A stretch of 63,255 nucleotides of DNA, from positions 1 to 63,255 of the forward strand of contig NZ_JAELUI010000007.1 in assembly GCF_016429285.1 (NCBI RefSeq), in the 5' to 3' direction. The translations under genes were made by a program, and so were the position numbers. Of this stretch, positions 51,881-61,080 are shown in pieces. Each line of letters starts with the position of its first letter. The first letter of the stretch is position 1. Below the pieces are notes generated by a model. That model saw only the letters and a program-made list of their open reading frames with translations. It made no database searches and was not told where the DNA came from. Source of the DNA: Ralstonia sp. ASV6 (GTDB lineage: Bacteria > Pseudomonadota > Gammaproteobacteria > Burkholderiales > Burkholderiaceae).

Positions 51881-52771
51881 TCAAAACTGGATTGCGACCA
51901 CGCCAGCAGACTGCGCAATGCCGGAAACGACGTTGCCGTTGGCCGTGCGCACCTGTGCCACCTGGCCCACGGCTGCCTGGTTCATGGCCCGGCCATCGCT
52001 GGTGACCTGAAAGCCGCCGCCTTCGGCGACGAGCTTGACGGTCTGGCCGGCCTGCACCGCAATTGGCAGGCGCAGGCTTTCGGCGCGCAGCGGCTGGTTG
52101 GCCGCCACGCTGGTCATCAATACGCGCCCGACCACGTCGGCGGGCTGCTGCACGACAGACGGCGGCAGCATCGAGAGGTCCCCCGTGCGGGCCTCCAGGT
52201 CACTCATGTCGAGCGTCTTGCCTGGCGAGAGCTGGTGCGAGGCCACGTAATACGTTCCGGTGATCTGGATTGTGGCTGACACCCACGCCGCCCAGGCGTG
52301 TGGTGACTTGCAGCGCACTCCAACCTGGATGCGGCCGCGCAGACGGTTGGCCGCCGGCAGCATCAGGTCGACCTGGTCGCAAGGCTGGTTGGCCACGCGC
52401 GGGTCGACCGGGCCGACTTCCACCGAGGCGCGCGGGGCGCCGGCGTCATTGGTGCCGCCCAGGATGTCCAGCTGCGATTGCAGTTGCTGCTGGATCTGCA
52501 TCTGGATGGCGTTCGGCCCCTGGATGGTGGTGGCCGCGGGTTGTGCGGGCTGGGCGGGCATCGGCATGTTGGCGGCTGCCGGCGCATAGCCGACGCGCAT
52601 CATGCCCTGCGCACGCGCCAGGATCGGATGGGCGAGGCTTGCCAAGACGCCCAGCGCCAGGGCCAGCAGCAGCTTGCGCCGGCGTGCGGCCAACGGCATT
52701 GCCGTGGCGCCGCGGCGGCGGACAACGGCAAAGGTCGGGTATTGGGCGCTGCGTACAAACCGCGTGGACAT
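51881..52771 (-). CDS. flgA: FlgA, flagellar P-ring assembly chaperone
   Basis: A 296-residue periplasmic protein. The start MSTRFVRSAQYPT precedes a signal peptide about residues 32-54 (KLLLALALGVLASLAHPILARA). The C-terminal SAF-like/FlgA domain includes LSPGKTLDMSDLEARTGDLSML, AADVVGRVL-like and GQTVKLVAEGGGFQVTSDGRAMNQAAVGQVAQVRTANG. FlgA assists FlgI polymerisation into the P ring. The N-terminal 30 residues before the signal are unusual, and an internal start is possible. It is divergent from flgB. Confidence 0.9.
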   Translation of the reverse strand: MSTRFVRSAQYPTFAVVRRRGATAMPLAARRRKLLLALALGVLASLAHPILARAQGMMRVGYAPAAANMPMPAQPAQPAATTIQGPNAIQMQIQQQLQSQLDILGGTNDAGAPRASVEVGPVDPRVANQPCDQVDLMLPAANRLRGRIQVGVRCKSPHAWAAWVSATIQITGTYYVASHQLSPGKTLDMSDLEARTGDLSMLPPSVVQQPADVVGRVLMTSVAANQPLRAESLRLPIAVQAGQTVKLVAEGGGFQVTSDGRAMNQAAVGQVAQVRTANGNVVSGIAQSAGVVAIQF

Positions 52772-53057
52772 GGAAAGCCCTCCATCGAAAGTCCGGTGAA
52801 GTGTAGCCACGCGCGCGGGAGCGCCAAATGCGGAATTGTCGGCCAATCCCCCCCTTATTCGGACGAATGCTCTTGCCAGCTGGCCCCTAGACTTTGCAAC
52901 GTGGTGAAGTCCCTGGCGTTGCGCGGTGCGGTTCCATTTGCTGCTCGACCTGCCCCGGATGGCTGCGGGGTTCCCGATTCCCCGGCCGGCTCCCGGATCC
53001 GCAGACAAGGCCCTCTCCACTGAGGCTGCATGACGGCAACTCAGCAATACAGCGGTT

Positions 53058-53109
53058 CTGGAGACGGCATCGGCGGTTTTGAAGGGGCCGCCGATGCCTG
53101 CTTCTCCAG
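53058..53109 (+). promoter_or_regulatory. Stable hairpin in the flgB leader
   Basis: A perfect 11-bp stem GGCATCGGCGG (53066-53076) / CCGCCGATGCC (53088-53098), extended by CTGGAGA (53058-53064) / TCTCCAG (53103-53109). It is 79 bp before the flgB start and no T-run follows, so it is more likely a leader structure than a terminator. The rest of the 416-bp flgA-flgB gap shows no gene. Confidence 0.7.
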
Positions 53110-53187
53110 CCCCACGGCATTCGGAATACCAACCAAACCCGGCGGGTGGCGGAACCAACATGGCGCCACGCGCGAGGAATGACAGAC

Positions 53188-53655
53188 ATGGTCGACAAGC
53201 TGGATCAGTTGTTCGGTTTTCAGGAGCAGGCGCTGCGGCTGCGTTCGCAGCGGCACCAGATCCTGGCCTCGAACATCGCCAACGCCGATACGCCCAACTA
53301 CAAGGCGCGCGACTTCGATTTCCAGTCGGCGCTGCAAAAGGCGGTCGGCCAGCAAAGCGGCAACACGCTGCCGATGACGGCCACGGCGTCCGGCCACCTG
53401 ACGGCGGATGGTGCGCCCGCCGGTGATGTGACGCTGATGCGGGCGTCGCTGCAATCGCCCGGCATGCAGCAGGCCAAGTCGCTGCAGGGCGAAGTGCAGT
53501 ACCGCACGTCGCAGCAGCCTTCCATTGACGGCAACACGGTCGACATGGACGGCGAGCGCATGCGCTTTGCCGACAACACCGTGCGTTACGAGGCCGACCT
53601 GAACATCGTGACGCAGAAGATCAAGTCGATGCTGGCGGCTATCCAGAACAGCTAG
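53188..53655 (+). CDS. flgB: FlgB, flagellar proximal rod protein
   Basis: A 155-residue rod protein. The N-terminal MVDKLDQLFGFQEQALRLRSQRHQILASNIANADTPNYKARDFDF aligns with E. coli FlgB (MLDKLDAALRFQ), so I take ATG 53188 over 53179. The AxNIANADTPxY stretch is the conserved flagellar rod/hook motif and the C-terminal coiled coil (VRYEADLNIVTQKIKSMLAAI) completes the rod fold. It is the first gene of the plus-strand rod/hook set. Confidence 0.94.
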   Translation: MVDKLDQLFGFQEQALRLRSQRHQILASNIANADTPNYKARDFDFQSALQKAVGQQSGNTLPMTATASGHLTADGAPAGDVTLMRASLQSPGMQQAKSLQGEVQYRTSQQPSIDGNTVDMDGERMRFADNTVRYEADLNIVTQKIKSMLAAIQNS

Positions 53656-53660
53656 CGCGG

Positions 53661-53700
53661 CAGAGCAGGACCGAGCAGAACAGAGCAAGACAGGGTAGGA
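53661..53700. repeat. Four degenerate tandem decamers between flgB and flgC
   Basis: Four successive 10-base units CAGAGCAGGA, CCGAGCAGAA, CAGAGCAAGA, CAGGGTAGGA (53661-53700). The gap also has a perfect hairpin CCGGGCCAG (53756-53764) / CTGGCCCGG (53770-53778). It is a longer gap (191 bp) than others in the operon. Confidence 0.65.
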
Positions 53701-53846
53701 CGATCGCGCCGCAGTCCTGGGCGTGATGAAAGAGGGGCGGGAGTGATGCGGCGCCCCGGGCCAGGCAGTCTGGCCCGGAGAGCGCCCACACAACAACGGA
53801 TCCGATCCGGCAACAGTAAAAACAGTATTCAGACAGCGGAACCAAC

Positions 53847-54254
53847 ATGTCGCTATTCAAGGTGATGGATGTGGCTGGCAGCGCGCTCACCGCGCAGTCC
53901 AAGCGCATGAACGTGGTGGCCTCCAACCTGGCCAACGCCGAGAGCGTGACGGGGCCCAACGGCACCGCCTACCGCGCCAAGCAGGTGGTGTTCTCGCCCG
54001 AACAGGGGTCTGACGACTACGCCACCGGCGTGTCGGTCGACCGTGTGGTGGAAGACACCGTCACCCCCATGAAGCGCATGCACCAGCCGGGCAACCCGCT
54101 GGCCGATGCCGACGGCTACGTGACCATGCCGAACGTCGATGTGGTGGACGAAATGGTCAACATGATTTCTGCCTCGCGGTCCTACCAGGCCAATGTGGAA
54201 GTCGCCAACACCACCAAGACGATGGCCGCCAAGGCCCTGACCCTGGGCCAGTAA
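53847..54254 (+). CDS. flgC: FlgC, flagellar proximal rod protein
   Basis: A 135-residue rod protein ([48 protein letters not shown]), with the usual C-terminal [40 protein letters not shown]. Length and motifs match the family. FlgB, FlgC, FlgF and FlgG form the rod across the periplasm. Confidence 0.95.
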   Translation: MSLFKVMDVAGSALTAQSKRMNVVASNLANAESVTGPNGTAYRAKQVVFSPEQGSDDYATGVSVDRVVEDTVTPMKRMHQPGNPLADADGYVTMPNVDVVDEMVNMISASRSYQANVEVANTTKTMAAKALTLGQ

Positions 54255-54303
54255 GCGCGCCCATTCCAGCCAAGTAACGCGACGAATTTAGCGAGATACG
54301 ACC

Positions 54304-54960
54304 ATGACCGTCAGCTCCACCTCCAGCACAACCGGCACCTCGAGCACGAGCACCGGCAACAACCTTGCCATCACCAACGGTACCGATCTGCAGAGCACGT
54401 TCATGCAGCTCCTGGTTGCGCAGTTGCAGAACCAGGATCCGCTGAACCCGATGGACAACTCGCAGATGACCTCGCAGCTTGCGCAGATCAACACGGTGAA
54501 TGGCATCCAGCAGCTGAACACCACGATGTCCAGCATGCTCACGCAGAACGCGGCCACGCAGGCTTCGTCAATGATCGGCCGCACCGTGCAGGTGCCGTCG
54601 TCCAATCTGTCGCTGGCTTCGGGCACGGCCAACTTTGGTGTTTCGGTGCCCACCGGCGCCGACGATGTGGTCGTCACCATCAAGAACGCCGCCGGGGTTG
54701 CGGTGCGCACTGTTGACCTGGGCCAGATGACCGCCGGTTCCGGCAACTACACCTGGAACGGCAAGGACGACAAGGGCAACCAACTGGCAGACGGCAACTA
54801 CACGATCGGTGTGGCGGCCACGCAAGGCGGCAAGGTTGTCACGGCAAACGCGCTGGGCACCGACAAGGTGGCTGGCGTGACCATCAACAACGGCACGATG
54901 CAACTGGTGCTGGCATCCGGCGGGACGGCCAAGCTGTCTGACGTCGCTTCTATTCAGTAA
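54304..54960 (+). CDS. flgD: FlgD, hook-capping/assembly protein
   Basis: A 218-residue protein. The N-terminus, after a Ser/Thr-rich start, has the conserved DLQSTFMQLLVAQLQNQDPLNPMDNSQMTSQLAQINTVNGIQQLNTTM; the rest is the hook-cap Tudor/FlgD-Ig domain with ADGNYTIGVAATQGGKVVTANALG. FlgD caps the growing hook and guides FlgE subunits. Confidence 0.95.
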   Translation: MTVSSTSSTTGTSSTSTGNNLAITNGTDLQSTFMQLLVAQLQNQDPLNPMDNSQMTSQLAQINTVNGIQQLNTTMSSMLTQNAATQASSMIGRTVQVPSSNLSLASGTANFGVSVPTGADDVVVTIKNAAGVAVRTVDLGQMTAGSGNYTWNGKDDKGNQLADGNYTIGVAATQGGKVVTANALGTDKVAGVTINNGTMQLVLASGGTAKLSDVASIQ

Positions 54961-55007
54961 CGGGTCGTCGATACACCCGCGCTTTCTATCCTCTACGGGA
55001 GAACACT

Positions 55008-56228
55008 ATGGGATTCCAGCAAGGCCTGAGCGGTCTCGATGCCGCCTCTCAAAACCTCGACGTGATCGGCAGCAACGTGGCCAATGCCAACACGGTCGGC
55101 TACAAGAAATCGACCGCCGAGTTTGGCGACGTGTATGCACGTTCGCTGGTTGGCGCCACCGATAACCAAGTCGGCCAGGGTGTGAGCGTGACCAGGGTGT
55201 CGCAGTCGTTCACGCAGGGCAATGTGACCAACACCGGCAACCCGCTGGACATCGCCATCAACGGCACGGGCTTCTACCGCATGGTGGATGTAAGCAGCGG
55301 TCAGGTGTCGTACACGCGTAACGGCCAGTTCCAGACCGACAAGAACGGCTACATCATCTCCGCTACCGGCCAGAACCTGACCGGCTACGGCGTGGATGCC
55401 ACCGGCAAGGTGAACACCGCGGTGCTGACCAACCTGAAGATTCCGGTCAACGACCTGGCGCCGCTGGCTACCACCAACACCGCGTTCGGCGTGAACCTTG
55501 ACGCTGCCGCCACGCCGCCGACCAGCACGCCGTTCTCGGCCACCAACTCGCAGACATTCAACCACTCCGTTTCGGAGCAGGTGTACGACGGCACGGGCAC
55601 GGCCCACATGCTGACCAACTACTACGTGAACACCGGCCCCGGCCAGTGGAGCGTGTATTCGCAGGTGGACGGCGTTGCCCAGACTGCGCCCAACGGCGGT
55701 GGCGCAATTGCCACGCTCAGCTTCAACAGCACCGGCCAGCTGACCACGAACCCCAGCAAGATTGCCGCCACGTTTGCGGGCATGAGCATTGCCAACATGG
55801 ACTTCACCGGCACCACGCAATACGGCGGCGGCTACAACGACACCGCCCCCGGCGTGACGCAGGACGGCTATGCCACCGGCCGTCTGGCCAGCTACTCGGT
55901 CGGTACCGACGGCACCATCACGGCAAACTATTCCAATGGCCGTACCGCCGTGCTGGGTCAGATCGCCATGGCCAACTTCAAGGCGCCGGAGGGACTGCAG
56001 AATATCGGCGGCAACCAGTGGGTGGAAACGGCCAACTCGGGCGCGCCCAACCTGGGCACGCCGGGCATGGGTTCGTTCGGCCTGCTGCAGTCGTCAGCGG
56101 TGGAGCAATCCAACGTGGATCTGTCGGCGGAGCTGGTCAACATGATCATCGCCCAGCGCTCGTACCAGGCCAACGCGCAAACCATCAAGACGCAGGACAC
56201 CATCCTGCAGACGCTGGTGAGCATGTAA
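55008..56228 (+). CDS. flgE: FlgE, flagellar hook protein
   Basis: A 406-residue hook protein. The N-terminal GFQQGLSGLDAASQNLDVIGSNVANANTVGYKKSTAEFGDVYA and C-terminal LSAELVNMIIAQRSYQANAQTIKTQDTILQTLVSM helices form the core, and the Thr/Asn/Gly-rich middle is exposed on the hook. It is 47 bp after flgD. Confidence 0.95.
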   Translation: MGFQQGLSGLDAASQNLDVIGSNVANANTVGYKKSTAEFGDVYARSLVGATDNQVGQGVSVTRVSQSFTQGNVTNTGNPLDIAINGTGFYRMVDVSSGQVSYTRNGQFQTDKNGYIISATGQNLTGYGVDATGKVNTAVLTNLKIPVNDLAPLATTNTAFGVNLDAAATPPTSTPFSATNSQTFNHSVSEQVYDGTGTAHMLTNYYVNTGPGQWSVYSQVDGVAQTAPNGGGAIATLSFNSTGQLTTNPSKIAATFAGMSIANMDFTGTTQYGGGYNDTAPGVTQDGYATGRLASYSVGTDGTITANYSNGRTAVLGQIAMANFKAPEGLQNIGGNQWVETANSGAPNLGTPGMGSFGLLQSSAVEQSNVDLSAELVNMIIAQRSYQANAQTIKTQDTILQTLVSM

Positions 56229-56271
56229 GCACCGGATCGTTATTGCCTGAACGCACACCAAGGACACTCGC

Positions 56272-57009
56272 ATGGACCGCTCGATCTACGTGTCGATGAC
56301 TGGCGTGAAGCACCTGTTCGACCAACAGGCCGCCAGCGCCAACAACCTTGCCAACGCCAGCACCACCGGCTTCAAGGCGCAGATCGATGCGTTCCATACG
56401 GTGGGTGTGCAGGGCGACGGCTCGCCTACGCGCAGTTATGTGATGGCCTCGGCCATTGGCACCGACGTGACGCCCGGCCCGGTCGAGACCACTGGCCGCG
56501 CTCTGGATGTGGCGGTCGACGGGCAGGGCTACTTTGCCGTGCAAGCTGCGGATGGCACCGAGGCCTACACCCGTGCGGGCACGTTCCAGTTGAGCGCCGA
56601 CGGCACCATCGTGACCCTGACCGGCCAGCCGGTGATGGGCGATGGCGGGCCCATCACGCTGCCCCCCAATACGACGGTGCAGTTTGCCAAGGACGGCACG
56701 GTCAATGCCATCAGCGCGGACAACGTTACGCCGCCGGTGTCGCTGGGCCGCCTGAAGCTGGTCAGCATTGATCCTTCCAACCTGAGTCGTGGCACTGACG
56801 GCCTGTTCCGCCAGCGTGACGGGCAGGATGCCGACGTGAACGAAAACGTGCGCATCACGCCCGGTGCGCTGGAAGGCAGCAACGTCAACCTGACCGACTC
56901 GCTGGTCAACATGATTGAAATTTCGCGCCAGCTTGAGATGCAGATGAAGTCGCTGCAGACGAGCGACACGAATGCCCAGTCAGCTAACGAACTGCTGCGC
57001 CACGCGTAA
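56272..57009 (+). CDS. flgF: FlgF, flagellar proximal rod protein
   Basis: A 245-residue rod protein (MDRSIYVSMTGVKHLFDQQAASANNLANASTTGFKAQIDAF) with the typical C-terminal VNLTDSLVNMIEISRQLEMQMKSLQTSDTNAQSANELL. It is 43 bp after flgE. Confidence 0.95.
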   Translation: MDRSIYVSMTGVKHLFDQQAASANNLANASTTGFKAQIDAFHTVGVQGDGSPTRSYVMASAIGTDVTPGPVETTGRALDVAVDGQGYFAVQAADGTEAYTRAGTFQLSADGTIVTLTGQPVMGDGGPITLPPNTTVQFAKDGTVNAISADNVTPPVSLGRLKLVSIDPSNLSRGTDGLFRQRDGQDADVNENVRITPGALEGSNVNLTDSLVNMIEISRQLEMQMKSLQTSDTNAQSANELLRHA

Positions 57010-57046
57010 GCGGCGCGGCTGAACAGAAACAACCAAGGACTCGAAC

Positions 57047-57829
57047 ATGATTCGCTCCCTGTGGATTTCCAAGACCGGGATGGATGCCCAGCAATCGCAG
57101 CTGGATGTCATCTCGAACAACCTGGCGAACGTCAACACGACGGGCTTCAAGCGCTCGCGCGCCGTGTTCGAAGACTTGCTTTACCAAAACGTGCGAGAGC
57201 CCGGTGCGCAGTCGTCGCAGCAGACCACGCTGCCCTCGGGCATGCAGATCGGTACCGGCACGCGCGTTGTTGCCACCGAGCGTCTGCACACGCAGGGCAA
57301 CCTGACGCAGACCGGCAACTCGACCGACGTGGCCATCAACGGCAACGGTTTCTTCCAGGTGCAGATGCCAGACGGCACGCTTGCCTATACGCGTGACGGT
57401 AGCTTTCAGGTCAATGCACAGGGCCAGTTGGTGACCTCCAGCGGCTATCCGATCCAACCGGCCATCACCATTCCGCAGAACGCCACGAGCCTCACCATTG
57501 GCAAGGACGGTGTGGTGACGGTCACCACGCCGGGCACGGTCAACAACACCCAGGTTGGCACGTTCCAGCTGGCCAACTTCATCAACCCGGCCGGTCTGCG
57601 CAGCATGGGCGAGAACCTGTATGCCGAGACCGAAGCCGCCGGCACGGCCAACCTGGCCAACCCGGGTTCCAACGGTACGGGTGTGCTCAACCAGAACTAC
57701 GTGGAAACGTCCAACGTGAACGTGGTGGAAGAGATGGTCAACATGATCCAGACGCAGCGTGCGTATGAGATCAACAGCAAGTCGGTGCAGACGTCCGACC
57801 AGATGCTGGAGAAGCTGTCGCAGCTCTAA
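57047..57829 (+). CDS. flgG: FlgG, flagellar distal rod protein
   Basis: A 260-residue rod protein, the standard length, beginning [48 protein letters not shown] and ending with [38 protein letters not shown]. It is 37 bp after flgF; a large inverted repeat lies between it and flgH. Confidence 0.96.
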   Translation: MIRSLWISKTGMDAQQSQLDVISNNLANVNTTGFKRSRAVFEDLLYQNVREPGAQSSQQTTLPSGMQIGTGTRVVATERLHTQGNLTQTGNSTDVAINGNGFFQVQMPDGTLAYTRDGSFQVNAQGQLVTSSGYPIQPAITIPQNATSLTIGKDGVVTVTTPGTVNNTQVGTFQLANFINPAGLRSMGENLYAETEAAGTANLANPGSNGTGVLNQNYVETSNVNVVEEMVNMIQTQRAYEINSKSVQTSDQMLEKLSQL

Positions 57830-57831
57830 GT

Positions 57832-57940
57832 AACGCGATCAAAACGATTCTGGCGGTCCGGCGGCGCCTTGCCGTACGACTTGTACTGTCTGCAGCGCCG
57901 CCAAACCACCAGAACCGCTGCGCTTCGTTTTGATCACGTT
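57832..57940. repeat. Large imperfect inverted repeat between flgG and flgH
   Basis: AACGCGATCAAAACG (57832-57846) faces CGTTTTGATCACGTT (57926-57940) with one mismatch. Inside, TTCTGG (57848-57853) faces CCAGAA (57909-57914), and GGCGGCGC (57860-57867) faces GCGCCGCC (57895-57902). The three nested stems would fold the flgG-flgH spacer into one long hairpin. Confidence 0.75.
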
Positions 57941-57978
57941 CCTACGCTGAACAGCGCAGTTTTTAAGGATGTAGTGCG

Positions 57979-58722
57979 ATGCAAACCCCCCCGGTCTACT
58001 CGCTCCAACAGGTTCAGCACGGCGGCCGCGCTGTGCGAATCGTTCAACTGGCCGTGCTTGGCACGGCGGCGCTGCTCGTTACGGCGTGTGGTTTCCTGCC
58101 GCCACCGGCCCCGATCGTGCAAGGTCCGACCACGGCGCGCCCGCCCATGCCCGTCATGGCACCGCGTCAGAACGGGGCGATCTACCAAGAGGTTGCTTCG
58201 GGCAGCGGCGGCTTTCGCGGCATGTTCGAAGACCGCCGCGCACACATGGTGGGCGACACCATCACCATCGTGATTACCGAGAACACGGCGGCCAGCAAGC
58301 AGACTTCCGGCAGCGTAGACCGCAGCGGCAGCAAGACGACATCGGTGCCCACCTTTGCCGGCATGAACCCGGGCGTGCTGTCGTTGCTGGGCGTGTCGGC
58401 CAGCGATGCCAACAAGTTCGACAGCAAGGGCGCCAACGGTGCGCAGAACAACTTCACCGCCACCATTACCGTGACGGTGGTGGAAGTGCTCGGCAACGGC
58501 AACCTTGTCGTGAGCGGCGAGAAGCAGATGGCGGTGGGGCAAGGCACCGAGTCGATCAAGTTCTCGGGCGTGGTCAATCCGACCACCGTCAATAACCAGA
58601 ACACCGTGCTGTCCACCCAGGTGGCGGATGCACGCATGGAATACCGCGGCACCGGCTACGTGGCCGAAGCCCAGCAGATGGGCTGGCTGTCGCGCTTCTT
58701 CCTGACCGTGTCACCGTTCTAA
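57979..58722 (+). CDS. flgH: FlgH, flagellar L-ring lipoprotein
   Basis: A 247-residue outer-membrane lipoprotein. The lipobox is in [21 protein letters not shown], with Cys about residue 37; the conserved [52 protein letters not shown] follows. FlgH forms the L ring around the rod. ATG 57979 puts about 18 extra residues before the hydrophobic part, so an internal GTG start (VRIVQLAV) is an alternative. Confidence 0.94.
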   Translation: MQTPPVYSLQQVQHGGRAVRIVQLAVLGTAALLVTACGFLPPPAPIVQGPTTARPPMPVMAPRQNGAIYQEVASGSGGFRGMFEDRRAHMVGDTITIVITENTAASKQTSGSVDRSGSKTTSVPTFAGMNPGVLSLLGVSASDANKFDSKGANGAQNNFTATITVTVVEVLGNGNLVVSGEKQMAVGQGTESIKFSGVVNPTTVNNQNTVLSTQVADARMEYRGTGYVAEAQQMGWLSRFFLTVSPF

Positions 58723-58732
58723 GGAAGTGGCC

Positions 58733-59851
58733 ATGACTTTGCATCGCATCATCGGCGCGGCCCTGGTGGCACTGAGCGCAATTTGCACGCTTGTTCCCAC
58801 TACGGCACACGCCGACCGCATCAAGGATCTGACCACCATTGCCGGCGTGCGCGAGAACGCGCTGATCGGCTATGGCTTGGTCGTCGGCCTGGACGGCAGT
58901 GGTGACCAGACCACGCAGACACCGTTTACGATCCAGAGCTTCAACAACATGCTCACGCAGTTCGGCATCAACGTGCCGGCCGGCGCCAGCATCCAGCTCA
59001 AGAACACCGCTGCGGTGGTGGTGACGGCCTCGCTGCCTGCCTTTGTGCGGCCGGGCCAGATGATTGACGTGACGGTCTCCTCCATCGGCAATGCCAAGAG
59101 CCTGCGTGGCGGCACGCTGCTGCTCACGCCGCTCAAGGGCGTGGACGGCCAGCTCTACGCTCTGGCGCAGGGCAACGTGGTGATTGGCGGCGCGGGTGCA
59201 TCGGCCAACGGCAGCAAGGTCCAGATCAACCAGCTCGGCGCTGGCCGCATTGCCAACGGGGCGACGGTGGAGCGTGCCGTGCAGGCCACGGTGGGTGAGG
59301 CCGGCAGCGTCCAGCTCGATACCGGCACCACTGACTTCGGTACGGTGCAGAACATCGTCAACGCCATCAACAAGCAATTTGGTGCGGATACCGCCCAGGC
59401 CGCGGATGGCCGCACGATCAACGTGCGCGCACCGGCACTGGCGTCGGACCGCGTCGGGTTTGTCGCCAAGCTGCAAAACATTGAGGTGACACCGGCATTG
59501 GCCGCTGCACGTGTGGTCGTCAATGCCCGCACGGGTTCGGTGGTGATGAACCAGCTCGTCAAGCTTGAGCCCTGTGCGGTGGCGCACGGCAACTTGTCGG
59601 TCACCATCAGCACCGAGCCGGTGGTGAGCCAGCCGGCGCCGTTCTCGCAAGGCCAGACGGTGGCGGCCGCGCGCTCGAACATTGAGGTCAAGCAGCAGGG
59701 CGGCAGTCTCATCAACGTGAAGGGCGGCACCAACCTGGCGGATGTGGTCAAGGCCATCAACGCGATCGGCGCCAACCCGCAAGATCTGATCTCGATCCTG
59801 CAGGCGATGAAGGCCGCCAACGCCCTGCGCGCCGAGCTGGAAATCATCTGA
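58733..59851 (+). CDS. flgI: FlgI, flagellar P-ring protein
   Basis: A 372-residue periplasmic protein. A signal peptide ([27 protein letters not shown]) precedes [39 protein letters not shown], the family hallmark. AAGGA sits 7 bp before ATG 58733, better than the GTG at 58727. FlgI builds the P ring with help from FlgA. Confidence 0.95.
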   Translation: MTLHRIIGAALVALSAICTLVPTTAHADRIKDLTTIAGVRENALIGYGLVVGLDGSGDQTTQTPFTIQSFNNMLTQFGINVPAGASIQLKNTAAVVVTASLPAFVRPGQMIDVTVSSIGNAKSLRGGTLLLTPLKGVDGQLYALAQGNVVIGGAGASANGSKVQINQLGAGRIANGATVERAVQATVGEAGSVQLDTGTTDFGTVQNIVNAINKQFGADTAQAADGRTINVRAPALASDRVGFVAKLQNIEVTPALAAARVVVNARTGSVVMNQLVKLEPCAVAHGNLSVTISTEPVVSQPAPFSQGQTVAAARSNIEVKQQGGSLINVKGGTNLADVVKAINAIGANPQDLISILQAMKAANALRAELEII

Positions 59852-59879
59852 TGCCCGGGCAAGGTAAGGAAGACGCACC

Positions 59880-60962
59880 ATGAACCCGACCGACCTCACC
59901 AGCCGGCTGGCGCTCGACTCCACAGGATTCGAGTCGCTCAAGCAGGCCGCGCGTACCGACCCGACCGGCGCAGCCAAGACCGTCGCCAAGCAGTTCGACG
60001 CGATCTTCGTGAATATGATGCTCAAGCAGATGCGTGATGCATCGCCGCAGAATGGGCCGTTCGATTCATCGTCGACCAAGATGTATACGTCGATGCTCGA
60101 CCAGCAGCTCTCGCAGACGATGGCATCGCGCGGGGTGGGCGTGGCGGATCAGCTGCTCAAGCAGATGCTGCGCCAGGCCAATCGTGTCAACCCGGATGCC
60201 GGTGGCCCGGTCAATACCGCGCTGTCCAACACCACCGCTACGAATACCGCCTTGCCTGGTGCCGCAGGTTCCACGGGCGATGCCGCCAAGGCCATCGCCC
60301 GTGCGTCGCTCAATAGCATGGCCGCGGCAGTTGCGCCCGGCACGGAAGACGACGGCTCGGGCATCAGCACTGTGCCGCGCCCGGGTTTGGAAGAGCGCGT
60401 GCAGCGTGCCCTGGCGGCCCTGCGCAAGCAGTCCGACGCTGGGCAGTCGACCAATGCACCGCCTGATGTGGATCTGTCGACCGTGGCTTCTGAGCCGCGG
60501 GGCGAGCGCATGGCCAGCTTCTACAACAAGCTGATCGGCCACGCGTCGCAGGCCGCGCAGGAAACCGGCATTCCGGCCAACTTCATGATTGGTCACGCCG
60601 CGCTGGAGTCCGGCTGGGGCCGCCGCGAAATCAAGGACAAGGACGGCACCAACACGCACAACCTGTTCGGCATCAAGGCTGGCGGCTCGTGGACGGGCAA
60701 GACCGCCACAGTGACCACCACCGAATACGTGGGCGGCGTTGCCCACAAGGTCCAGGAGAAGTTCCGGGCCTACGGTTCATACGCCGAGGCGTTCAAGGAC
60801 TACGCCAACCTGCTGGCCAACAACCCGCGCTACAGCAATGTCGTGGCGGCCGGCAACGGTAACGACGCGGCGTCGTTCGCCAAGGGCCTGCAGCGTGCCG
60901 GCTACGCCACAGACCCGAACTACGCCAACAAGATCATGGCGGTGCTCAAGCAGATTGTTTGA
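59880..60962 (+). CDS. flgJ: FlgJ, peptidoglycan hydrolase/rod assembly protein
   Basis: A 360-residue two-domain protein. The N-terminal rod-scaffold domain includes KTVAKQFDAIFVNMMLKQMRDASPQNGPFDSSSTKMYTSMLDQQLSQTMASRGVGVADQLLKQM. The C-terminal glucosaminidase-type domain (FMIGHAALESGWGRREI, catalytic Glu; YANLLANNPRYSNVV) cuts the wall to let the rod pass. A Ser/Asn/Ala-rich linker lies between. A strong terminator follows. Confidence 0.95.
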   Translation: MNPTDLTSRLALDSTGFESLKQAARTDPTGAAKTVAKQFDAIFVNMMLKQMRDASPQNGPFDSSSTKMYTSMLDQQLSQTMASRGVGVADQLLKQMLRQANRVNPDAGGPVNTALSNTTATNTALPGAAGSTGDAAKAIARASLNSMAAAVAPGTEDDGSGISTVPRPGLEERVQRALAALRKQSDAGQSTNAPPDVDLSTVASEPRGERMASFYNKLIGHASQAAQETGIPANFMIGHAALESGWGRREIKDKDGTNTHNLFGIKAGGSWTGKTATVTTTEYVGGVAHKVQEKFRAYGSYAEAFKDYANLLANNPRYSNVVAAGNGNDAASFAKGLQRAGYATDPNYANKIMAVLKQIV

Positions 60963-60991
60963 CGTTCGCTATTAAAAATTAGAATCGATAG

Positions 60992-61036
60992 CATCGGCCG
61001 GCTCAAGTTTGTTCTGAGCCGGCCGATGTTGTTTTT
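60992..61036 (+). terminator. Rho-independent terminator after flgJ
   Basis: A perfect 14-bp stem: CATCGGCCGGCTCA (60992-61005) and TGAGCCGGCCGATG (61015-61028), with a 9-base loop and TTGTTTTT after it. It separates the flgB-J unit from flgK, and a FliA promoter is embedded in it. Confidence 0.92.
61003..61029 (+). promoter_or_regulatory. Sigma-28 (FliA) promoter of flgKL, inside the terminator
   Basis: TCAAGTTT (61003-61010), an exact 11-base spacer, then GCCGATGT (61022-61029); consensus TAAAGTTT-N11-GCCGATAA. The -35 matches 7 of 8 and the -10 matches 6 of 8. The -35 lies at the loop and the -10 is in the descending stem of the terminator. Confidence 0.75.
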
Positions 61037-61080
61037 AGGGTCCATCCTGGCGGCGTTGTGCCGCCCGCACCGAGACAATT

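Noticed and set aside
52880-52898. Sigma-54 promoter (GG/GC pair) before flgB
   Set aside because: The GG to GC distance is 12 bases rather than the required 10, and no enhancer-binding protein gene is nearby.
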